From an uncultured Collinsella sp. (GTDB taxonomy: Bacteria; Actinomycetota; Coriobacteriia; Coriobacteriales; Coriobacteriaceae), in NCBI GenBank assembly GCA_900762355.1, contig CAAFGE010000006.1, positions 1-64,000 on the forward strand: a stretch of 64,000 nt of DNA, read 5' to 3'. A program made the position numbers and the translations under genes. The notes beneath the pieces were generated by a model. That model was given only the letters and a program-made list of their open reading frames with translations, was not told the DNA's origin and did no database searches. Shown here piece by piece: positions 1 through 9,006 of this stretch. Positions within the stretch are counted from its first letter, which is position 1. Each line of letters starts with the position of its first letter.

Positions 1-124
1 CGTTCGGCCGTGCGCGGGCGCCCGGTCGGCGGCCCGTTCTGGGCGCGCCTCAATCGTAGCCCGAGACGGGCCCGGGCTGACAATTTCGACTGTAATGGAC
101 GTTCTTAAACGACTAGTCGCTGGT

Positions 125-155
125 CCACTCATTGGGGACGTACTTAAATGAGTGG
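125..155. repeat. GGGGAC-loop hairpin repeat (copy 1)
   Basis: The inverted arms CCACTCATT and AATGAGTGG flank the loop GGGGACGTACTTA. Related sequence with the same GGGGACGTTCTTAAATGAGTGG core occurs near 8941 and 53396. The first 324 bases hold no convincing gene. Short open frames there are low-quality and lack ribosome binding sites, so this repeat is the only recognisable element upstream of the first gene. Confidence 0.6.
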
Positions 156-324
156 CCCCTGGGGACACCCTTTGCCGTCGGCGGATTTTGGGACATGTGG
201 CCCGCTTTTTGGGCCCGCCTGTCGGTACACTAAAAGCACTATGGGTACCTGCGAGCGACATATCGGCCACGCGGCCGCCCGATCCGCACCCGTGGCGGAT
301 CCCAGGGGCGGCAGGCTCTTCGCC

Positions 325-2124
325 ATGCCGCGATTCCTTGTTGGCATAACACATCGGGTGTACCGTCACCGCGTCTTTGCTATCGCCGGCGCCATCACCG
401 CGCTGTTCCTCATGGTTTTGGCAGTCTTGCCGGCGCTGTTCGCCTTCGACCCCAAACTTTCTAACGCCGTGCCCGCCTATAGCGAGGTGTCCAAAGAGGT
501 CGTGGATGCGCTCGTCCACTCGAGCTCTCTCCCGCTGCTTGTCGCCGCAATTATATTTTCGATCTGGGGCGTATCGGTCTATCTGCGCTGTTTGGACTAT
601 GTGTTGCGCCGCCGTCTTGTTGCCGTCGCTACCATCTGCGCCCTGTGGATGATCGAAGTCATTCTCAAGTACAAGTCGTTCACGCCGTTCTATGCCACCG
701 TGCTGTGGTACCTGTACTACGTGCCCATGACGCTTATTCCGCTGCTCTACCAGTTGTGTGGTCTGCGCCTTGCGGGTCTGGAGCAACACCGCCTGGGTCG
801 CCGCTACTGCGCTGCGCTTTGGATTGTGGCTATCCTGCTTATCGGATTTGTGCTCACCAACGATTTTCACCAGCAGGTCTTCCACTTTGACCGTACAAGC
901 GACACCTGGAGCAACGATTACACGTACGGCTGGGGTTATTTCGCTGTCTTAGTGTGGACAGCCTTTAACTTCGTTGCCTTTTTTATCTTGGTAGGACGGT
1001 CCTCGTCTTTTCGTATTCAGCGTTTCTCGGGCACGGCCGCGCTTGTCCTATTGGGCGGCGCGTTCTTTGCCATTTCATATGCGCTGCGTGTGCCCTGGGC
1101 ATGGAGGCTTAATTTTTCACTTGTCTACTGCGTCCTGTGCGTGGTGGCGATGGAAATCTGTCTCGATTGCGGTGTCATCCCGTCGTACCACGATATCGCC
1201 GGCATTTTCGACACCTTGCCGCTTGACCTCAAAGTTCTAACGCGCGACCTGCAGGAAGTCTATGCCACGCCAGTGTCAAAGCCAATGCCGGTAGGCGTGC
1301 GCGAGGAGTTGCGGACCCAGGCGCACGGCCGCGCCCATGCCTTTGCCGTGGCGTCCGATCCCGATGTGATGTACCGTGCCTTTCCACTGCTGGGCGGATC
1401 GGCCCTGCTTGCCCAAGACGTGTCGGATCTCAACGAGCTTAACCGTGAACTGGCACATCGTCGCATGGAGCTGCAGCGTCAAAACGAGCTGCTCGCCGCC
1501 GACTACGACCTTAAGACGCACCTGGCAGACCAAGAGGCCGAGACCTTGCTGGTCCAAGACGTGGACCAGGCGCTTGCCCGCGCGCTCGAAGGGATGTACG
1601 ACCTGCTGAGCTCGCTACCGCCGTTGACCGATGAATCGTCTTCGCACGAGCGTTACCGCATGCTGCAGCGCGCCAAGATGCTCGTCGCCTATTGCAAGCG
1701 CAAGGGGTCGCTCACGTTGGCACAGCACGGGGAGAGCGGTTTTGATCGCGACCGCATTCAGCTCATTGCCAACGAGCTCGCAAGCGACCTGCGCACCATC
1801 GATATCGATTGCGCCTCGATTATCGCCATACGGCGCCCGATGCACGCCAGTACGGTAAGCGCCCTGTACGACTGCGTGTATGACTTTGCGTTTTTTGCCT
1901 ACACCACCGACCATCCGGCGCTTATGTATCACTTGGGCGACCATGACCGGTGCAGTGTCGAGCTGCGTGCCACGCTTTTTTCCAACGATGATGAAGATCT
2001 TTCGCAGACGCCCGCTGCGCAAGAGCTCGAAAGCGCTCTGCAAGGGCGCAACGTGGCATACCGCCTTGAGGGCGAACCCGGCCAGTTGCGTATGATCGTG
2101 TTGATGCCGCGGGCGGGTGAGTGA
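325..2124 (+). CDS. Multi-spanning membrane sensor, degenerate histidine-kinase-like
   Basis: About 599 residues from the chosen ATG. The frame is open from 148, so 241 is also possible; neither start has a strong ribosome binding site. The first 280 residues hold about eight hydrophobic segments and resemble the 7TM sensor region of histidine kinases. A charged, coiled-coil-like stretch (NRELAHRRMELQRQNEL) follows, then a C-terminal domain of about 200 residues. I see no H-box histidine motif, N-box or glycine-rich ATP lid, so it is probably not an active kinase. It overlaps the next gene, a true kinase, by four bases (GTGA), and a response regulator follows. A role as accessory sensor or partner subunit of that kinase is inferred from this context. 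Confidence 0.75.
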   Translation: MPRFLVGITHRVYRHRVFAIAGAITALFLMVLAVLPALFAFDPKLSNAVPAYSEVSKEVVDALVHSSSLPLLVAAIIFSIWGVSVYLRCLDYVLRRRLVAVATICALWMIEVILKYKSFTPFYATVLWYLYYVPMTLIPLLYQLCGLRLAGLEQHRLGRRYCAALWIVAILLIGFVLTNDFHQQVFHFDRTSDTWSNDYTYGWGYFAVLVWTAFNFVAFFILVGRSSSFRIQRFSGTAALVLLGGAFFAISYALRVPWAWRLNFSLVYCVLCVVAMEICLDCGVIPSYHDIAGIFDTLPLDLKVLTRDLQEVYATPVSKPMPVGVREELRTQAHGRAHAFAVASDPDVMYRAFPLLGGSALLAQDVSDLNELNRELAHRRMELQRQNELLAADYDLKTHLADQEAETLLVQDVDQALARALEGMYDLLSSLPPLTDESSSHERYRMLQRAKMLVAYCKRKGSLTLAQHGESGFDRDRIQLIANELASDLRTIDIDCASIIAIRRPMHASTVSALYDCVYDFAFFAYTTDHPALMYHLGDHDRCSVELRATLFSNDDEDLSQTPAAQELESALQGRNVAYRLEGEPGQLRMIVLMPRAGE

Positions 2125-3620
2125 CGATGCAGATTTCGCTCATCCTTCCCCAAATCGTTGCACTCGATATTGTCTTTGCCCTGGCTGCGTGCCTGCAGAC
2201 GATCCACGTTCCGCTCATCGCATCGCGCCGCTCGTCCTATAACCGTAAGGCGGTTTGCACCTACGAGGCGAGCCTCGTGCTTCACCTGGTGGTTTCGGCG
2301 CTTATCCTGTTCGCGTCGTCTGGCTCGTATCTGGTGGCGCCGCTTGACGTTTGCGCCAGGGCAATGGGCGGAGCGCTGTGGCTCAATGCCGCAATCTTTG
2401 CCTATGGCGTGGTGCTTATGGTGCGCTATCGTCGCCCCGTCATGCTGGTCGAGCTGCTGCTTGTTGTCGCCGTGACGCCGCCGGTGGTTTTTGCCATGGG
2501 CTCGGCGTGGACCGTTGTCCTTATCGCAGAGGGAGCGTTCTTCCTGTTCCGTTCCATCGCGGCGCTCTTGATGGACGTCCGTAACCGCCAGGAGGATATC
2601 ACCGCGTTCTCGACGATCGAAACCATCAACGTGATTCCCGTGGGCATCCTGTATCTGGACTCGAGGGGCCGTCCACTGCTCATGAACCGCTGCATGCGTA
2701 AAAACCTGGTGGAGCTTCATATGCCCACCGACCTAGGCGATATGAGCGGTACATGGAACGACCTGCGCAAGCTCAGCATGCAAATGCCCGAAGGCGGTAA
2801 GAACCGCGTGCGGATCAACCTGGACCGCTTTGGTGAGGCGCGTGCGGTGGTCGAGGTTTCTCCCGCCGAGATTCGCCTGTTTGTGTGCGATGGCGTTATG
2901 GTCTCGGGCCGTTCGTTCGAGCGCATAATCGGTCTGGATGTGACAGAGTATGCGCATGCGCATGACCGCCTGGCGCAGGCCAACCACCTGCTTGAGCTTG
3001 CGGGCCAAGAGCTCCAGGCCCAGATCGAAGAAGTCAAAAAGGTTGCTGACAATGCGGCCTATCTGCGTATGCGCGCTCGCGTGCACGACGTGATCGGGCA
3101 GCGTCTGTCCATCCTCCATCGCTATTTGGAGGAGGGGCGCTTGGACGACGAGTCGCTCGAGCAGATCGACCCGCTGCTGCGCTCAATCGCTGCCGATCTG
3201 CGCAGCGGGGGCGACACCGAACCGGCAGAGCAACTGGGCGATATCGTCCATGCTTTTGGCCTGGTGAGCGTGCAGATCGATGTTGAGGGTGCGCTGCCTG
3301 AGGACGCGCGTGTCGCCGCTGCCTTTTTGCAGATTATCCGCGAGGCCTCGACCAACGCCACCAAGCATGCGCAGGCGCATCGGGTCCATGTGCGCTTGTG
3401 GCAGGAGAGGACGGATACTGACGCCGTCGCGCACATGACGATTTCTAACGACGGGTCCCCGGCCCCCGTATCGTATCGCGAGGGAACGGGAATCCCAGGT
3501 ATGAGGCATGTCGCGCAAGATCTGGGTGGCAGCCTAGAGGTCCACGCCACCCCGCCCTTTACGCTTACGGTATCCATTCCGCTTAACGCCAACGACACGT
3601 CCCAAAGGAGAAACTCATGA
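2121..3620 (+). CDS. Sensor histidine kinase, NarL-partner type
   Basis: 499 residues from a GTG overlapping the upstream stop codon; an in-frame ATG lies two codons later. Four to five transmembrane helices occupy the first 150 residues. A PAS-like segment (IPVGILYLDSRGRPLLMNR) and a coiled linker follow. The phosphoacceptor helix carries RVHDVIGQRL with the likely histidine at about 322. The ATPase domain has an N-box (IIREASTNATKHA, Asn about 412) and a G-box (GTGIPGMRHVAQDLGG). This HisKA_3-like arrangement normally pairs with LuxR-type response regulators, and exactly such a gene follows, overlapping by four bases (ATGA). The signal sensed is unknown. Confidence 0.9.
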   Translation: MTMQISLILPQIVALDIVFALAACLQTIHVPLIASRRSSYNRKAVCTYEASLVLHLVVSALILFASSGSYLVAPLDVCARAMGGALWLNAAIFAYGVVLMVRYRRPVMLVELLLVVAVTPPVVFAMGSAWTVVLIAEGAFFLFRSIAALLMDVRNRQEDITAFSTIETINVIPVGILYLDSRGRPLLMNRCMRKNLVELHMPTDLGDMSGTWNDLRKLSMQMPEGGKNRVRINLDRFGEARAVVEVSPAEIRLFVCDGVMVSGRSFERIIGLDVTEYAHAHDRLAQANHLLELAGQELQAQIEEVKKVADNAAYLRMRARVHDVIGQRLSILHRYLEEGRLDDESLEQIDPLLRSIAADLRSGGDTEPAEQLGDIVHAFGLVSVQIDVEGALPEDARVAAAFLQIIREASTNATKHAQAHRVHVRLWQERTDTDAVAHMTISNDGSPAPVSYREGTGIPGMRHVAQDLGGSLEVHATPPFTLTVSIPLNANDTSQRRNS

Positions 3621-4240
3621 TCCGCGTGTTAATTGTCGAAGATCAGGCCATCCTGCGCGAGAGCCTGGCGCGCTCCGTTGGCGACCAGCCCGATATGACC
3701 GTCGTTGCCGCGATCGCCGATGCCTCCGAGGCCTTGGGTGTCGCGCTCAAGGAGCGCCCGGACATGATACTGATGGACGTGTGCACCGAACACGATTCAA
3801 ACGGCATCGTGGCGGCGGCACGCATCAAGGAGCAGCTGCCCGAGTGTCGCATCATTATCATGACAGGCATGCCCGAGATCACCTTTGTCGATCAGGCCCG
3901 CGAGGCGGGCGTCGATAGCTTTGTGTACAAGAACGTCGGTATCGACGAGCTGTTCGCCGTGATGCGCTCCACGTTGGCTGGCTACTGCACGTTTCCCAAG
4001 CCGCCCGAGAGCATTTTTTCGGGTACAGCAGCCCTCGACGATGTCGAGCTATCGATTTTGCGCCTTGCCTGCGAGGGCAAAAGTCGTCGCGAGATCGCGG
4101 CCGAGCTGTTTATGAGTGAGGGCACCATCAAGCGCCGCATCTCGGAGATCCTGAGCAAGACCGGCTACGACAACATCATGCGCCTGGCCGTGCATGCGGT
4201 GACCGAGGGTAGCATCGTTCCCAACATGGAGCGCCCGTAA
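3617..4240 (+). CDS. Response regulator, NarL/FixJ family
   Basis: 207 residues. The N-terminal receiver has the acidic pair after VLIVED, the phosphorylation site Asp54 in MILMDV and the conserved lysine in VYKN. A LuxR-type helix-turn-helix lies at about 140-200 (SRREIAAELFMSEGTIKRRI). The ATG overlaps the kinase stop codon, giving translational coupling. It is the output of the three-gene system at 325-4240. Targets are unknown. The helix-turn-helix departs from the usual GLSNKEIA pattern but is intact. Confidence 0.92.
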   Translation: MIRVLIVEDQAILRESLARSVGDQPDMTVVAAIADASEALGVALKERPDMILMDVCTEHDSNGIVAAARIKEQLPECRIIIMTGMPEITFVDQAREAGVDSFVYKNVGIDELFAVMRSTLAGYCTFPKPPESIFSGTAALDDVELSILRLACEGKSRREIAAELFMSEGTIKRRISEILSKTGYDNIMRLAVHAVTEGSIVPNMERP

Positions 4241-4277
4241 TCGACGCGCTCACCCGTGTTCCGGCACCGCAAGGATA

Positions 4278-4316
4278 GGCCGCCCACCGTTTCGCATCTA
4301 AAAACGGCGGGCGGCC
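4278..4316 (+). terminator. Intrinsic-type hairpin after response regulator
   Basis: GGCCGCCCACCGTTT pairs with AAACGGCGGGCGGCC around the loop CGCATCTAA, with one mismatch. It lies 38 bases past the stop codon. The downstream T tract is short (CTGCTTGT), so strength is uncertain. Confidence 0.7.
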
Positions 4317-4348
4317 TGCTTGTATGGGCAGTGCTGTCGGCACAAAGC

Positions 4349-4383
4349 GACGGGGCCGCAGGATTATCTCCTGCGGCCCCGTC
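4349..4383 (-). terminator. Perfect 15-bp hairpin between convergent genes
   Basis: GACGGGGCCGCAGGA and its exact complement flank a five-base loop. It sits 50 bases past the end of the minus-strand lipoprotein gene. No long T run follows on either strand. It may serve convergent transcription from both sides together with the hairpin at 4278. Confidence 0.65.
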
Positions 4384-4433
4384 TGGCATATGCGCGGATG
4401 TGTCCGCCAATCCGCGGCTGTCGTGGTCTGCCG

Positions 4434-5276
4434 TTACGCGATGGTTGCGCTGTAGGAGGCGACATCCTCGTAGGAATCGGTCAGGTAGGCGTCGATGCCG
4501 ATGGTCGTGTTGACCAGGTCGTCGAGGCTATCGAGCTCGCCGCTCGAGAACGTGAATTCCTCGGTGGCGTTGGTGCCGGGCATCAGGTGAGCCGAGAACC
4601 AGGGTTCCTTCATGGTGCCGTTGACGTTGGTCTTACCGCTGGGGGCGTAGAAGGTCAGGTCCTTGTCGCTCTTGTTGGTGATGTTGACGACAAAGCCGAT
4701 GTCGCCCCAGTCGTCCTTGAACTTCTCGGTGATGGTGATGGTGCACAGATCGTCATCGGCGACGGTGACGGCGGGGGAGATTTCGACGCGCTGGACGTCG
4801 TCGTCTTCGACGGCCTCATCGATCTCCTCTTCCTTTTCGGCCGCCTCGCGATCCTTCTTCACCGTGCCGGACAGATCCTTGTCGGACTTGGTGAAGACAA
4901 GATTGCCGTCATCCTCTTCGAGGATGAGTTTGCCGTCCTTGAGCTTCATGTCGTGCGACTCATCTTCGGCGGTGATCGTCACGGTGGTGGCGTCCTTTGC
5001 CTCCCATTTAAGGTCGACAACCTCAAGGAACAGGTCGAGGGCGCCTGTACCGTCCTCATCGAGAATCAGGACGCAGTGGACACCCCAATCCTCGAGCATC
5101 TTCATGTACTCATCGGTCAGCTCTTCGCCATCCACGGTTCCACCCGAGAGCTCCCAGCTGCCGACGAAGTCGGCCTTGGGGTCTTTGGCGCCGCCGCTGC
5201 AGCCCGTCAGGGCAAAGGCGAGCGCCAGGACGCATGTCAGGAATGCGAGCACGGACTTTTTGAACGTTGTCTTCAT
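4434..5276 (-). CDS. Secreted lipoprotein, last gene of zinc-ribbon/SPFH operon
   Basis: 280 residues. A signal peptide ends in the lipobox LTGC (Cys26), followed by small residues, so it is exported and lipid-anchored. Residues about 35-130 resemble a lipocalin-like fold (DFVGSWELSGG...). An acidic linker rich in Glu and Asp follows, then a beta-rich C-terminal domain (about 170-280, FVVNITNKSDKDLTFYA) of the kind seen in DUF4352-like telokin/immunoprotective lipoproteins. AAGGAGG lies just before the ATG. It is 80 bases downstream of the SPFH gene, so probably in the same operon. Ligand and function are unknown. Confidence 0.85.
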   Translation of the reverse strand: MKTTFKKSVLAFLTCVLALAFALTGCSGGAKDPKADFVGSWELSGGTVDGEELTDEYMKMLEDWGVHCVLILDEDGTGALDLFLEVVDLKWEAKDATTVTITAEDESHDMKLKDGKLILEEDDGNLVFTKSDKDLSGTVKKDREAAEKEEEIDEAVEDDDVQRVEISPAVTVADDDLCTITITEKFKDDWGDIGFVVNITNKSDKDLTFYAPSGKTNVNGTMKEPWFSAHLMPGTNATEEFTFSSGELDSLDDLVNTTIGIDAYLTDSYEDVASYSATIA

Positions 5277-5356
5277 GGTGTCCTCCTTAATCGAACGAAA
5301 CCCATAGAAGCAGGAGCGGGGGCGGCGGATCCCCCGCCAATTACCAGATAGAGGGG

Positions 5357-6598
5357 CTAGGGCCTGGGCGTTCCGCAGTTGCTGCAGAACTTGCCGCCGT
5401 TTTCGCTACCGCAGTTGGGGCAGAACCACTTGGCCGGTGCCGGGGCAGGCGCGGGGCTGCCGCACTCGGGGCAGAACTTGCCGGTGTTGGTGGCGCCGCA
5501 GCTGCAGGTCCACGTGCCGGCCGCAGGCGCGGCGGCGGGAGCCGGTGCGGGGGCGGGGGCCGGAGCCGGTTGCGGGGCGGCCTGCTGCTGCGCCTGGCCG
5601 GCAGCGAACAGCTGGCTGGCGTTCATGCCGCCCATGCCGCCTGCCATGCCCATGCCCATAAAGCCGGCCATCGCGCCGTTGGGGTTGGCTGCTGCCGCAC
5701 GCATCGCGTCGCTCTGGGCGCTGGCGATATTGGCGGCCGCCATCGTGGGATCGCGCATGACCGCGGCCTTCTGCAGGTCCTTGATCATCTGCTCGTCTTC
5801 TTGCGAAGCGGCGATTGAGTTGACGCCAAAGCTCACGATCTCGACGCCGCGCAGGTCACGCCAGTCGGCGGAGAGGACCTCGTTGAGCGCGCGGGCGAGC
5901 TCGGTGGTGTGGCCGGGGATGGCGCTGTAGCGGATGCCCATCTCCGAGATCTTGGCAAAGGCGGGCTGCAGGGCGGTGAGCAGCTCGGACTTAAGCTGGC
6001 TGTCGATCTTGTCGCGCGTGTAGCTATCGGTCACGTTGCCGCATACATTGGTGTAGAACAGCAGCGGGTTGGTGATGCGGTACGAATACTCGCCGTTGCA
6101 GCGCACGGAGATGTCGACGTCCAGGCCAATGTTGTTGTCGACCACGCGGAAGGGCACGGGCGAGGCGGTGCCGTACTTATTGCCGATAATCTCCTTGGTG
6201 TTAATGAAGTAGACGCGCTGGTCCTTGCCCGCGTCGCCGCCGAAGGTAAAGCGGCTGCCGATATTGGCGAAGGTCTCCTTGATGGAGTCGCCCAGGTTGC
6301 CGCTAAAGACGCTCGGCTCGCTGCCGGTATCGAAGACGAACTCGCCGGGCTCCAGTGCGACTTCGATGATCTTGCCGTTTTGCACCACGAGCATGCCCTG
6401 GCCGTCGTTGACGGCGATGACGGAGCCGTTGGAGATGACGTTGTCCTCGCCGTGTGTGTTGGAGCTGCGGCCGCCGGTTCGTTTGACGCCCTTGCAGGCC
6501 AAGACGTCAGCGGGCATCGATTCGCAGTAGATAAATTCCTTCCACTGGTCGGCCATGACGCCGCCGGCAGCTCCCAATCCAGCTTTCAAGAGTCCCAT
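5357..6598 (-). CDS. SPFH-domain protein with two C-terminal zinc ribbons (YdjI-like)
   Basis: 413 residues. An SPFH/band-7-like domain spans roughly 30-270. It is followed by a Gly/Met/Ala-rich stretch, an alternating Ala-Pro linker, and two zinc ribbons with paired cysteines (CSCGATNTGKFCPECG and CPNCGSENGGKFCSNCG). This matches the B. subtilis YdjI family, often annotated as virion core protein-like. YdjI is encoded with PspA and YdjG and helps organise the membrane-stress complex. Here the upstream neighbour is a YdjG-like protein, but no pspA is present. No transmembrane segment is obvious, so peripheral membrane association is inferred. AAGGAAG precedes the ATG. Confidence 0.88.
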   Translation of the reverse strand: MGLLKAGLGAAGGVMADQWKEFIYCESMPADVLACKGVKRTGGRSSNTHGEDNVISNGSVIAVNDGQGMLVVQNGKIIEVALEPGEFVFDTGSEPSVFSGNLGDSIKETFANIGSRFTFGGDAGKDQRVYFINTKEIIGNKYGTASPVPFRVVDNNIGLDVDISVRCNGEYSYRITNPLLFYTNVCGNVTDSYTRDKIDSQLKSELLTALQPAFAKISEMGIRYSAIPGHTTELARALNEVLSADWRDLRGVEIVSFGVNSIAASQEDEQMIKDLQKAAVMRDPTMAAANIASAQSDAMRAAAANPNGAMAGFMGMGMAGGMGGMNASQLFAAGQAQQQAAPQPAPAPAPAPAPAAAPAAGTWTCSCGATNTGKFCPECGSPAPAPAPAKWFCPNCGSENGGKFCSNCGTPRP

Positions 6599-6646
6599 GG
6601 TGATCTTCCTTTCTCGTCAAAGTCCGGGTGGTATTGGTCGGATTGC

Positions 6647-7969
6647 TTAGTCGTCCTTGTCGTCCTTCATGACAACGGTGGTCTCGGTGTGGCTGAAGGT
6701 GTCGTGCTTCTCGACCAGGTCGAGCTCGCCGCAGTACTCGTCGGCGTGAGTCGCCTCGTTGGCCGTCTTGAGCTGGCCTACCAGCAGCACGTCTCCGATG
6801 ATCACGATGATCAGCGGCGCGACGATGTTGATGAGGATGCCCTCGATATCAAAGGTGAGGTAATCCGGATCGAAGGCGTATTCGCCCATAAAGAGAATCT
6901 GGGAGAGGACAAATCCGATCACAAAGAACAGCAGCGAGGCGATAATGAGCTTGGGCTTGGAGCAGGGGAGCTCGCCGACCATGCGGCCGGTCTGGCCGTT
7001 CATAGCGAACAGGTAGCTCTTGCCGTTCCACGAGGTAGAGAGCATCCAGACGGGGAACAAGGCGTAGTCGCTGTCTTCCCAGGTGTAGTCGAGCTGCTTG
7101 CTCTCGACCGAGGCATCGTCGTACTCATCGATAACGGTCTCGCGCAGGGCCGAGATCGTGCTCTCTTCCATACGGCGCTCGGCACGGGCCTTGCAAGTCT
7201 CGCAGTCCTCATCGTAACGGTTGGCGATGTAGCCGGGCATGTAGGCGACCGAGAACGGGCGCAGCGCGTCGTAGTCAAACGGTTCGATGGCGTCCATGTG
7301 GCCGTCGGGCATCTTGGACGATCCGTCGACGGGCACGCGCTCAAACGAGATATTGCCCTTACGGTAGGCATCGTAGTGGTCGGTGGTCGTGACGGTGCGG
7401 TCGGATTCCTCGGTCACGGTCTCGTTGGTTGCGTCAAAGTGCACTTCGCCGTCCACGCGGGCGCCGTAGAGCCAAAACGGCACGTAGACGCCTTGGACTT
7501 CGTCGATGTGGTTGCCGGTGACAAAGCTCTTGGGCAGCAGGATCTTGCCCTTGTAGTGCTCCTTGAGCGCGGCCAAGACATCGTCGCGCCCGAGCTTAAA
7601 CGGAATCACCAGGTCGGGGGAGAAGTCGCCCGAGAGCTGGCCGGGCGCCACGGCGGGATTGCCGCAGTATGGGCAGGCGGAGACGGCGACGGTGCCGTCC
7701 GAGATCAGCTCGGCGCCACACGACGAGCAGATATAGCCGGCGTTTTGGGCCAGTTCCTGCACCGCATCGTCGGATGCGGGCTTGGATGTTGCGGCCGCCG
7801 CATCGGCTTTGGCATCTGCCTTGTCCTGGCGCTCGCGATAGAGAGCCTCGACCTCTTCGACTTCAAAGCGCGAGTCGCAGTAGTCACAGACGAGCTTTTG
7901 CTCGGCGCTGGCAAAATGCAGCGGGCCGCCACACGCGGGGCACTGATAGTTAACGCTTTCGAAGGCCAT
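6647..7969 (-). CDS. TFIIB-type zinc-ribbon membrane protein (YdjG-like)
   Basis: 440 residues. An N-terminal zinc ribbon uses Cys10, Cys13, Cys28 and Cys31. A second ribbon at about 82-105 has CSSCGAE and CPYCGN. The middle is soluble, with HIDEVQGVYVPFWLYG typical of this family, and CETCKARAE adds a further Cys pair. Two hydrophobic segments near the C terminus (about 345-410) anchor it to the membrane. Homologues are often misannotated as PriA-like helicase fragments because of the ribbon. It is followed 48 bases later by the SPFH gene and preceded 24 bases earlier by the DUF4428 gene, so the genes are likely cotranscribed. Confidence 0.87.
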   Translation of the reverse strand: MAFESVNYQCPACGGPLHFASAEQKLVCDYCDSRFEVEEVEALYRERQDKADAKADAAAATSKPASDDAVQELAQNAGYICSSCGAELISDGTVAVSACPYCGNPAVAPGQLSGDFSPDLVIPFKLGRDDVLAALKEHYKGKILLPKSFVTGNHIDEVQGVYVPFWLYGARVDGEVHFDATNETVTEESDRTVTTTDHYDAYRKGNISFERVPVDGSSKMPDGHMDAIEPFDYDALRPFSVAYMPGYIANRYDEDCETCKARAERRMEESTISALRETVIDEYDDASVESKQLDYTWEDSDYALFPVWMLSTSWNGKSYLFAMNGQTGRMVGELPCSKPKLIIASLLFFVIGFVLSQILFMGEYAFDPDYLTFDIEGILINIVAPLIIVIIGDVLLVGQLKTANEATHADEYCGELDLVEKHDTFSHTETTVVMKDDKDD

Positions 7970-7993
7970 GATCGGTCCTTTCCGTGCCGAGGG

Positions 7994-8731
7994 CTATGCG
8001 CCGATGGCGCCGCCGCAGTATTCGCAGCGCCCACTGGCATCGGGAATGGTGGTGGCGCCGCAGAAGGGGCAGGTCACCGCGGTCTTGGGGGCCTTGGCGG
8101 CAACGACGCTATCGCGCGTCTCCTGACGCAGCTGCACCAGCGCGTCGCGGACTTCGGTTGCCTGACGCTTGGCCTCGCGGTACTCGATGGATCCGCGCTG
8201 CTCGATGGTGGAGTCGTTCACGCGCAGGTCGATCTCGGTAAAGTACGGCGTGTTGACGTGGATGGTCAGGTTAAAGTCGTAATCCAGGTCGTAGCGCGGC
8301 GGGTCATAACTCTCACGCTCGCCGTCCTTGGTCTCGCGATAGATCTCGGTGCGGTGCTCGTCGATATCCATATCGCAACCGAGCACCTGCGAGAACTCGA
8401 TGATGTCGGGGTTGGCGTCGCGCCAGCGCGTCTGCGAGGTAATGATCAGCAGGCCCGCGTCCTCGTCGAGCATAATATTGGTGCGCCCGGCCGAGAGCGT
8501 GCGCGTGGGGTTGAACGATGCCAGGCGCTCGGCGTTAGCCTCGCGATAGGCGAGCTGCTCGCGAATGTCGTCCGCGGTGCTAGAGCGATAACCGCCAAAG
8601 AAGGGAGAGAGCTTGCCGACGCATTCTTTGCACAGGTAGCCTTCGTTGATCTTGGTCTTACCTAGAAGTCCCAGCTCGGTACCGCAAATCGCGCACTCTT
8701 TCTTCTCGAACATCTTGTCAAAGAAGCCCAT
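7994..8731 (-). CDS. DUF4428 zinc-binding protein
   Basis: 245 residues, first gene of the four-gene minus-strand operon. An N-terminal DUF4428 zinc finger uses Cys13, Cys16, Cys34 and Cys37. A mostly beta middle domain (about 75-180) is followed by a helical segment and a C-terminal ribbon (CPFCGATTIP...CEYCGG). GGGAGG lies just upstream of the ATG. The molecular role is unknown. The company of YdjG-like and SPFH proteins suggests membrane-stress sensing or scaffolding; this is inferred from context only. Confidence 0.85.
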   Translation of the reverse strand: MGFFDKMFEKKECAICGTELGLLGKTKINEGYLCKECVGKLSPFFGGYRSSTADDIREQLAYREANAERLASFNPTRTLSAGRTNIMLDEDAGLLIITSQTRWRDANPDIIEFSQVLGCDMDIDEHRTEIYRETKDGERESYDPPRYDLDYDFNLTIHVNTPYFTEIDLRVNDSTIEQRGSIEYREAKRQATEVRDALVQLRQETRDSVVAAKAPKTAVTCPFCGATTIPDASGRCEYCGGAIGA

Positions 8732-8863
8732 GGTTGCCTCCCATCAACAGGTAGCGTGTGTCACTTTTGATGATGGGGGAGCGCGCGATCTTTCACGATA
8801 CCCAGACGGCTCAAGAGGTCTCCACAACTGGGACACATGGCCCATTTTTCATCCCCAAATAAC

Positions 8864-8926
8864 TTGCGGTGAAATAGTTCCTAAATGGCGGCCTTAGAAG
8901 GCCAAACAGGAACTATTCCACCGCAA
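8864..8926. repeat. TTGCGGTGAAATA palindrome (family 1, copy 1)
   Basis: The 19-base arms TTGCGGTGAAATAGTTCCT and AGGAACTATTCCACCGCAA flank a 25-base loop that begins AAAT and ends CAAAC. The loop contains its own small palindrome GGCCTTAGAAGGCC. Four further copies lie at 15657, 15754, 47937 and 60310. Confidence 0.9.
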
Positions 8927-8934
8927 CTTCTGGG

Positions 8935-8980
8935 TAGTCATCGGGGACGTTCTTAAATGAGTGGCAGTTGGGGGCACTCC
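8935..8980. repeat. GGGGAC repeat (copy 2)
   Basis: The sequence GTAGTCATCGGGGACGTTCT followed by TAAATGAGTGG and GGGGGCACTCC closely matches the repeats at 125 and 53387. Pairing of the flanks is weaker than in the first copy. It lies directly after a family 1 palindrome. Confidence 0.6.
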
Positions 8981-9006
8981 ATGTCGAATGTGGGTGTCGC
9001 CGCTGA

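Noticed and set aside
5909..8665. 918-residue open frame on the plus strand
   Set aside because: It is antisense to three clear zinc-ribbon/SPFH genes, and has the Val/Asp/Gly-rich composition of a shadow of GC-rich coding DNA. No ribosome binding site.
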